Below are positions 56,825 to 64,000 of a stretch of 64,000 nt of DNA, one piece after another. Each line of letters starts with the position of its first letter. Within the stretch, counting starts at the first letter, position 1. The DNA is taken from the NCBI RefSeq assembly GCF_022605725.1, contig NC_065549.1, forward strand, positions 18,009,614 to 18,073,613. Direction: 5' to 3'. A program made the position numbers and the translations under genes. Origin of the DNA: Anthonomus grandis grandis (taxonomy: Eukaryota; Arthropoda; Insecta; Coleoptera; Curculionidae). Below the pieces are notes generated by a model that saw only the letters and a program-made list of their open reading frames with translations, did not search any database and had not been told where the DNA came from.

Positions 56825-57452
56825 GGTATCATTATTTTGGACAATGCGTAATCTTTAATTTCCTTACCTATATATGTAGTCATAGTAAAAAAAATGTGTT
56901 TTTCCATAGATGTCAATGAAAAACATATTTATTTTATTTATTTTTATAATCTGTTAGTATCAAACGAGTTAAGTTTGTTCAATTATTTTTTATCCACTAC
57001 TGGTTTACAATAATTAAAACCATTTACAACATTACAACCATTTACAAACCATGTGCCTTATAATTTGCTGATCATATACCAAAACAAACCAAAAAACACT
57101 CTGCGACAAGTTGGTGCGACAAAATTTCCGCGACAAGCTGCAGCATTGCGAAGTGCAAAAGTGTCGTAAAAGATTGTATCAAAATTCCTATTGTCCATAA
57201 CGACACTTGGCAACCTTGTAAATTATAAAATGGCGCATGCGTCATACTTATTTTGCCAACCAGCTGATTTATCCAAAACTCAACCCCCTTCCACAAGATT
57301 TAATCGAACTACGCTTGCTCAGATTTAGTGCGTTTCGTTCATGAACATCAAAACAAAGAAATTTCAGAATTCAGATTCCATTTCCTTTAAATTTTCGAGA
57401 ATGAAAAGATTCTTCCCATCCGTGGTTTTTCAGTGAATCTTAAACCATCGCC
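56825..57452 (+). promoter_or_regulatory. Upstream region of ATG2
   Basis: The 400 bp before the ATG2 start are less AT-rich than their surroundings and free of recognisable transposon sequence, as expected for a promoter and 5' untranslated region. No specific element can be assigned. Confidence 0.35.
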
Positions 57453-57623
57453 ATGCCGTGGTACGACAATTTAATACCAGAATCAATCAAGAAAAGTGTA
57501 TGTTCGTGCCTAATTAAACGGTACCTAAGTCATTTTATTGAAAACGAAATAACCAGGGACCAATTGAATTTGGACCTCTTTAATGGTAGAGCATCAGCAG
57601 AAAGGATTAGCCTTGCCGTAGAG
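57453..57623 (+). CDS. ATG2: ATG2 (autophagy-related protein 2), first coding exon only
   Basis: The exon encodes 57 residues and ends in GAG before GTAACA, a phase-0 donor. It reads MPWYDNLIPESIKKSVCSCL, then IKRYLSHFIENEITRDQLNL with DLFNGRAS. This is the N-terminal chorein region of ATG2: compare the family pattern of an SIKKR.CRYLL.RYLG.F..E.L...QL..DLY.G run. VPS13 starts differently (MVFE..V...L.R.LG), so ATG2 is preferred. ATG2 is a very large bridge-like lipid transfer protein that carries phospholipid from the ER to the growing autophagosome. The chorein end contacts the ER. The initiation context GCCATGC is good. The protein should be about 1,900-2,000 residues; no later exon was recognised in the remaining 6.4 kb, so the gene continues past the window behind a long first intron. 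Confidence 0.85.
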
Positions 57624-59024
57624 GTAACATATGAATAAACATAATTGTGTTAAAGCTAATAGAATGCATAATCAGTTTAGATTTACATCCTAGTTTTGTT
57701 GTATAATGGTCAGTTATTTTCCAAGCAGTTTATATGAAGCAACTGAGACATGTCTGTCAAGGAATAATAGCAAAAAAAAAATGCGTAGCACGCGAAATTT
57801 ACGCCAATACACGTGTAGTTGTCGTGTTGAAATATCTGCAAGTAAAATTCTTAATAGTTTCATTTAAATCATCTGAACTATTTCCTTGTTCTCTGTCAAT
57901 AAATGTCTTACGGACCTTAGCCTTCTATTTGTAAGTTTAAATTAATAAGTAAAGACCAAAAGTTAAGAAAAAAGAAGGAAATAGAAAATATTTTTCTTTA
58001 AATTATATAGTCTTTAACCGTCAAATTAAAATTATATTATCCAAACAAATTTATATTGTTAATAAGAGGGTTAAAATTTTAGACAAAAGATTATTTAATA
58101 GACAATTTAAAGCCAAAAATAGACAGTCATATCGTCGCCTTGCATACAAAGGGGCGTAACTCATAATTTGAATTTTTTTGGATTTCACCTGGAGGTTGAC
58201 AAATTGGTGTTTTCTAGTTGCTCTCAAAAGGGTGTAACTCAATATAATTTATTGCCTGGGTTATGCAAGCAAACTGTTTAGGCGTATCTCATCAAGTCAT
58301 TTTAAAACAGCAGACAAAAAGGTGTATCTTAGATACGTAGTATTGACACATATCAACATTTATTTAAAGAGATGAATCTCTCAATCCATCGGCCAAAAAA
58401 AGACTTGTGTAGTCTATGTACTACATATCATGAAGGAAATGCTTCTGAGAAAATGAACTAGAACTAGAAGAAACATACCAATTACACATTAAGAACAAAA
58501 AAAAAATTAGAAAAATAAAACAAGGAAGTAAAGATAAATCTATTGATGATAATTCCTTTTTAAGTGCAGTGTTTGATTTACAAGTCATTTATTTGCCAAA
58601 AACAAACAAAAGTGCTGTGTTTTATAAGAGACGTCTAGCAGCTTACAACTTTACATTATACAATTTGATATCTAAGGAATGTTTTTGCTATACATGGAGT
58701 GAAATTGACAGCAAGATGACAAAAGAGGCTCATCGGAAATATCAACATGTATCTACAAATTTTTGATGCATTACAATGAAAAAGAGGTTAAATCTGCAGA
58801 TTTATTTGCCGATGGCTGTAGCGGCCAAAATAAAAATTCAATAGTCGCTATAATGTTACTATATTTTGTAAGAAGCAGCAAGAACATTAGGCAAATTCGT
58901 CTTCGATTTTTTGAGCCCCTTCATGGTCAAAATGAAGGGGACTCAGTCCATAGTGCCATAAGTACTGCCATTTCGCGTTCAGGAAACATATTTGTCTCAG
59001 TTGATTCCGATTTTTAGACTAGAA

Positions 59025-60399
59025 AGAAAGAAAGAAAATGTGCTATATTACGTAAGACAACAAAATCTTGTGTACAAGCATCCTAAAAACTAAAACAATT
59101 CAAATTTACTTTAAATTATAACATCTAAAACATTTTACCATAAAATTTACACACAAAATTAATTATAACAAAACAGATTGAAAAAGTAAAAAAAAAAAGC
59201 ATGTTTTTGATAAATTTGATTAAAAAATAAGTAAAGCTGTCAATAAAACAGAATTTAGAGGAAGTAAATTAAAATATTTAATAGGAAACAAACTAAAACA
59301 CTAAAATGATGTCAAAGCACAGGTCAAAAGGTATCATTAAAAAAATCGTCAAGGCTATAATATGCCCTGGATAATAAAAGTGATTTTAATTTCTTTTTGA
59401 ATTTCTTAACTTCTATAATTTGTCTGATACATAGAGGAACATGATTGTAAATTTTTTTGCTAAGGTATATAAGTGAGTATATACCTTATATTATATATCT
59501 TGGTGAGGGAGGATCTAGGGATTGGTAAGGGAAAATCGTTAACCTGGCGAGTCATATGACCAGTGTTAGAGGGAGGTTTAGGACATTTATGAATAAGAGT
59601 AGCTGTTTCTAAGATAAAAAGAGAAAAAAGAGTTAGGATTTTTTGAGATATAAAGAGAGGTTTACAAGAATCTCTTAACCCAGTGGAACATAGGTATCGA
59701 ACTGCCTTTTTTTGAATCACAAAAATTATGTTTAATAACCCCTTGTTGCTTAAACCCCAAAAAGGCAAGCCATAACGAAGATGGGACTCAATAAGAGAAA
59801 AGTACACTGAACGTGCAACTACCCCTCCCAGCTCATGCCCCACGATTCTTACTGCAAAGCATCCAGAGGATAATTTTGATGCAAGATTTAGGATATGATC
59901 TTCGAAGCGAAGGCGACCATCAATGGTAATACCAAGGAACTTACAGCTTTCTTTTTTTTGCAAGGGGGAGTTTTCACTAAACATAAGGCCCTGAACGTCA
60001 CACTTAAATCCCATAATAAAGGTTTTGCCCACATTAAATACAAACCTGTTTGCAGCACACCACTCCGATAAAATCTTAAAAACCTTTAAGCTAAGATTCT
60101 TAAAAACCTGGGCTCTAACATTATCAGAATCTCTATGATTCCATAAAATGGTGGTATCATCAGCAAACTGAACCACTTTGCCCTGCAGTTTTAATGAACC
60201 CAAATCATTTACATAGAGCAAAAATAATAGTGGTCCTAACACTGAACCCTGAGGTACTCCAGTTTTAAGGGATCTGGAATTGGATAAACATTCAGATACT
60301 GCAACTCTTTGGGTATGATTAGACAGATAAGATTTCAGCCATTGCAATGCCACACCTCTAAAGCCATAATTATTGAGCTTAGACAGCAGTATTCCATGT
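59025..60399 (-). mobile_element. 5'-truncated LINE inserted in the DUF7869 gene
   Basis: The LINE reads on the minus strand. Its 5' edge is inside the palm domain (HGILLSKLNNYGFRGVALQW directly at 60398). Its 3' untranslated end lies near 59025-59040, beside a TTTCTTTCTTTC run. It splits the DUF7869 reading frame cleanly, so it is younger than that gene. A clear target duplication could not be delimited; CTAG occurs on both sides. Confidence 0.8.
59460..60353 (-). pseudogene. LINE reverse transcriptase C-terminal half, uninterrupted frame
   Basis: The 297-residue frame starts MALQWLKSYLSNHTQRVAVS and holds GVPQGSVLGPLLFLLYVNDL, VQFADDTTILWNHRDSDNV with the catalytic FADD pair, KFLGITIDGRLRFEDHILNL, HLRYGLPFWGLSNKGLLN and KKAVRYLCSTGLRDSCKPLF. 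It is related to the LINE at 50421-53720. No stop or frameshift has accumulated over 890 bp, so the insertion is recent, but without its 5' half it cannot be autonomous. Confidence 0.88.
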
Positions 60400-61119
60400 C
60401 TAGCTAGGGCTAAAAATCCCTATAATGTAATTCCAATTAATTTTTCCGATTTCATAGATTTTAAAGGCTTGTCGAAAGATTTAAGAGTTTTAAGCATACT
60501 CCAAGATGATGACAAAAACCAAATCAACTGGACAGAAATCTTTGAAATTAAAGTTGAAAAGGAAAGTCCAGATAATATTTTTTTTAAAGTGTCTTACTGT
60601 GATGAACATTATAGAAGCCTCACATTTGAGAGAACAAACATGGATTATTTTTCCCTCGGAGAACTTAACAATGAACGACCAAAGATAACATGTCTAAAAT
60701 ATCAGGACCTAATTTCTTTGTGCAGTGGAGAAACTCCTGTAATTCGATCTCAGGAGCATGTGTAATTTTACAGATCTCTTCCACATGAATAAGTCCCTAT
60801 TTTTATCCTTTTTTGTTATAAACAGTTTAGTTTTTTTGTTAGTTTTTTACTTTTGGTTTATTATGATATATTTTTTAAGTTAAAAAATTAACAAAAATGT
60901 TTACTTATTCTTATAAAGCTGATAGTGTTAAGGGTGTTAAGGAACCTACATTTATTTTTTTGCGATAAGAATTTTTTTTAAGGCCAGGCCAGGATTTCCA
61001 CTTTTCATTTCTTTGAAGTACTAGGTTAATTTAAAACTTAATAAATGTTTCATTTTTCAAATAAAAGTTTGATTACCATGGGTTGTTGTTATTTTGCAAA
61101 GGGCGTAACTTTTTTAAAA

Positions 61120-64000
61120 CATAAAAAACATTAGTCCTGAGTTTAGATAGACTTGCTGATTGGTGTAGGGATAATTAGCTTAGTCTGAATGTGTTCAAGT
61201 GCTTTTTTATAGAGAGACTTATTTGATTCAACCATCAAGAATGATTGGGTTTCAGGCATTGTAAAAATTTATTATTGTATACTATAAGGGGTGTCTATTG
61301 CTTGTCGATTAATTCTAATGTGGAAGAATATGTTCCCATAGTTTGGTCACTAGATCAGGCAGTACACAACTTGTTAGTGAAAAAAGTGACATAACTTTTT
61401 AGGGTATTTGCAAATTCAGGTTGGGTTTTTTGGTGATTTTTTCTTTTCTGGTGACTTTGAAATGTGTCAGGTATGATGTTTGTACATAAGCTGATTAATG
61501 GTTATATAGATTGTAATAGTTTGTTGGAGTGCCTAAACTAAGATTTCCATCTTCTATTTTATTCCATTTCACCATACTAATTATTGTCAAAATTGTTCTA
61601 AGAAACACTTGGCCATTTCTGTTATACTTTTTTTGCTTGAACCTTTTAAGTTTATATCTTGGTTTATATATTATATAAACAGTATATATTTTCGAGAATT
61701 GCTGCATTTAGAACTGGATATCGCAGAGACATATAGATCACTATCAGTGTATGAGGGATAGTTTAAATTTGTCTACACTACAGTGAAGAAGAATTTTGCT
61801 AGATTTATGTTTTGTACATAAAAAATAAATTCTTCTATAGACTCTACTCAGTAGTTGTCACTTGTTAAACTGAAAATAAGTTCTCGAAATATCAGACAGT
61901 TTAAAACTTGAATACCATTTCACCACAATAACTATGGCATGAATGAACCAACTATATGACTGGTTCATAGGACTAATGGCCTACAAGGACAAGTAAATCT
62001 GTTTGACACTAAGTGTAGTACTTTTAACCAAAAACTTTTTTTAAACTGTTCTTTCTTCAATCATGATCTGGTTAGTAATTTGTGTGAAATGATGTACTTA
62101 TTGCTTATTGTGATTTCAAGTGATATGATGTGTAGTTTTATATAGAGGAATATGGAGTATGATTTTTTTCACTAAACTGAGATGTAACATATTGTATATT
62201 TTAATAATTACAATTTAAATGGATTCTATTGATAACTAGATAAATAAAATAATTTGTTTTTTTTTTATTAAATAATTTCATTTCATATTATATTATAAAG
62301 GATTATTATTTATGGATTTTTGGATTACTATGTATAGTACTTATCTTGGAATTCTTTTAAATTGCTGTTCTTTTATTTTTAAATGATGTAGTGGGTTATC
62401 CCATCATTAATAAATTAAGAGAAAAAAAATTAAAAACCTAAAATTAAAATAATAAAAAAAACACAATTATGATGTTACAAATTTAAGTGGATTTCTATAT
62501 TCTTTCTACATGACATCATAAGAAGCATCATTACTTATTTGTAGTCACAAGTGACATGGTATACAACCAATGCTATGGCTGGGTACCATATGACATTCAC
62601 AACTCTTTATAAACTTGAGACCATCAACCAGCATTGGTTTTTATAATTGAATCGAAGGAATAGATCCTCTGATACTTTCAAATTTGCAAATTTTTATTGT
62701 AATTCTTATAAATCAATAAACATATGGGTAATATATAAATTACACTAAATCCTGTTCATTAAGCAAAGTCCACCTTTCATTTATAATTCGACTTTTTTGT
62801 TACATACATACCTCTTTTTTTATTAAAGTATTTAAAGATGTGTTGTGACTTCAATTTGATGCATCATAAGTTTAAATTTACAGCAAATTTAATGCCACTA
62901 TTGATGAGTTAAAAAAAAAATACATTATTGAGATACTATTTTTCTGCCCTAAGGATGAAAAATACATTTGTTTTGCATTTTGCAAGTCACCAAGTCATGG
63001 ATAAAACTGAGTAATATAAAGAAGGTCACACAGCTCTTAAAATATTTATGTATATTTAGTACAATTACTTTAGTTAACACTCAGTACATGAACAAATTGA
63101 AATGGACAAAACACTAACAAAAGCTCTACAATACATGAGCATTGAGCAACCCCATAGTACACTACCATTAGACTATTGAAGGAATTCTGTTCATTATAGA
63201 ATGAATTTCTTTTTAAAAACATTTTAACTCAAAAATATTTGGTTTAAGAATTTTTCTGCATTAGAAAGAGCATTAAAAAATTGCATTCATTAGTGGCTTA
63301 CCCTGCTTATAGTATTACATGAGTGAAAGTCATTATTCTGTCTATAACCATTGAAATTACTCTTTACATGCATACACACTATAAAGGCTGCATAAAGGGT
63401 TATAAAAGCCTTTATGCAGGATTTATATTTTTCATTTCAATCCCTCAATAATCTGAACAACTTACCTTTGCAACTTGTAGTCTCATATATACATAACATC
63501 TCAGAAGTTGTGATTCCACCTCAATGAGGTGATACAAAGTAATTTTCAACAAGGTCATTTTTGATAAAAAACCTTTGTATACATGGGGCCTTTTAAATTC
63601 TGCAATGTTTTTCAGTATTTATATTTTATGTATTTTTTGAAATGTATTTTTTACTAAAAGGAATACACCTTTTTGACCGTGTTGTCTTGAGAGACATATT
63701 CTTTAAATTCCAGAAATACTGCTATTTCGAGAAAAAAAAACCTTCAAAATGCTCTTGAGTTAAGACAAAAGCAAACAATTAAATATTGAGGGATGGAACC
63801 CAATATTACAGGAACTTTTCTATTAAAAATCACTGTTTGAAAAATGAAAAGTTTGAACTATGACTTATACATATGACTATGATGAAGGTATCTAAAGCAA
63901 ACTTGTAAAGCAAACTTTATAGTTAGTTAGCTGGAACACAATCCTCATTAGTGTACAATCCGCTAAGTTTCAATAGTCCCAAATTAAAATATATTTCAAT
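61120..64000. other. ATG2 intron 1, nothing further recognised
   Basis: AT-rich sequence without a credible ATG2 exon on the plus strand or other coding sequence. A perfect 11-bp inverted repeat (CTGCATAAAGG at 63388, CCTTTATGCAG at 63409) is the only structured feature noted. Confidence 0.45.

Larger units (their letters stand above)
58380..60765 (+). pseudogene. DUF7869-type protein interrupted by a LINE
   Basis: The N-terminal part near 58375 gives MNLSIHRPKKDLCSLCTTYH, a C-x2-C-containing segment typical before the DUF7869 core. Then 58569-58766 gives FDLQVIYLPKTNKSAVFYKR and AAYNFTLYNL. A frameshift leads to 58763-59017 with DLFADGCSGQNKNSIVAIML, the Asp-Gly-Cys-Ser-Gly-Gln-Asn motif of this family, and PLHGQNEGDSVHSAI, the GHTQNE..H-like motif. 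The frame is cut at about 59018 by a LINE and resumes at about 60400 with LARAKNPYNVIPINFSDFID, ending TPVIRSQEHV. The GQN motif missing in the other copy is intact here. No catalytic function is established for the family; the D..N and H residues recall RNase-H-like nucleases. Confidence 0.75.
58140..61115 (+). mobile_element. Probable DUF7869-type mobile element with a nested LINE
   Basis: The coding relic 58380-60765 is flanked by GGGCGTAACT-type motifs in direct orientation. These are GGGGCGTAACTC at about 58152, AGGGTGTAACTC at about 58229, GGCGTATCTC at about 58280, AGGTGTATCTT at about 58321, and GGGCGTAACTTTT at about 61097 beyond the coding end. They may mark the element edges. The whole unit lies in the first intron of ATG2. 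Whether this family is a transposon at all is inferred from its multicopy nature and the presence of a second copy in this window. Confidence 0.45.

Noticed and set aside
57453..57623. VPS13 first exon
   Set aside because: The SIKK..C..L..RYL..F and QLNLDLFNG pattern fits ATG2; VPS13 proteins begin with a different sequence.
1..64000. CRISPR arrays, bacterial operons, rRNA genes or integrated virus genomes
   Set aside because: No regularly spaced direct repeats, no ribosomal RNA motifs and no viral capsid, envelope or replicase motifs were seen; reverse transcriptases present are all LINE-type with YADD/FADD motifs.

Overview
This is eukaryotic nuclear DNA, very AT-rich, from an insect and most plausibly a beetle. 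The evidence is host genes with short GT-AG introns (about 53-120 bp where no transposon sits), insect-type protein sequences, and a dense load of mariner/Tc1, pogo, Harbinger, LINE and other repeats of the kind common in beetle genomes. The species cannot be named from the sequence. No bacterial, viral or CRISPR features are seen.

Five host genes can be supported. From left to right they are: a five-exon DUF2236/mpaB-like ER oxygenase gene (17082-19015, +); a single-exon RABL3 small GTPase gene (25203-25919, +); a five-exon RTRAF gene (37443-44887, +), whose last intron is swollen to 6.5 kb by transposons; a 58-residue DMAC1/DUF4536-like membrane protein gene (49395-49571, -), lying tail-to-tail with RTRAF; and the first coding exon of ATG2 (57453-57623, +), whose remaining exons were not found and probably lie beyond the right edge. 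These genes are functionally unrelated (lipid or terpenoid oxidation, GTPase signalling, RNA metabolism, complex I assembly, autophagy). Nothing suggests they work as a unit.

The rest is mostly mobile DNA of different ages. 0-17 kb: a mariner-like relic, a tRNA-like SINE, a 154-bp satellite, a dead Tigger/pogo copy and three LINE pieces. 19-25 kb: a mariner-like relic, two LINE pieces in opposite orientation and a truncated Harbinger element. 29-32 kb: a mariner relic and a DUF7869-type relic. 32.4-36.3 kb: a nearly intact 3.86-kb pogo-type transposon with matching termini, an intact DDD triad, a C-terminal PHD-like finger and arrays of a GGTGCCAAnnATTGG motif at both ends. 37 kb: a 194-bp near-perfect palindrome between 14-bp direct repeats, just upstream of RTRAF. 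40-44.5 kb (inside RTRAF): a Tc1 element, a mariner-like element and a LINE 3' end. 46-56.8 kb: LINEs, an inverted-repeat MITE and more mariner debris. 58-61 kb (inside ATG2 intron 1): a second DUF7869-type element interrupted by a LINE.

The most promising leads for something undescribed are the pogo-PHD transposon with its terminal motif arrays, the DUF7869-type repeated family (two copies, no recognised transposase domain, direct GGGCGTAACT repeats around one copy), and the Penelope-like hairpin insertion in the RTRAF upstream region.
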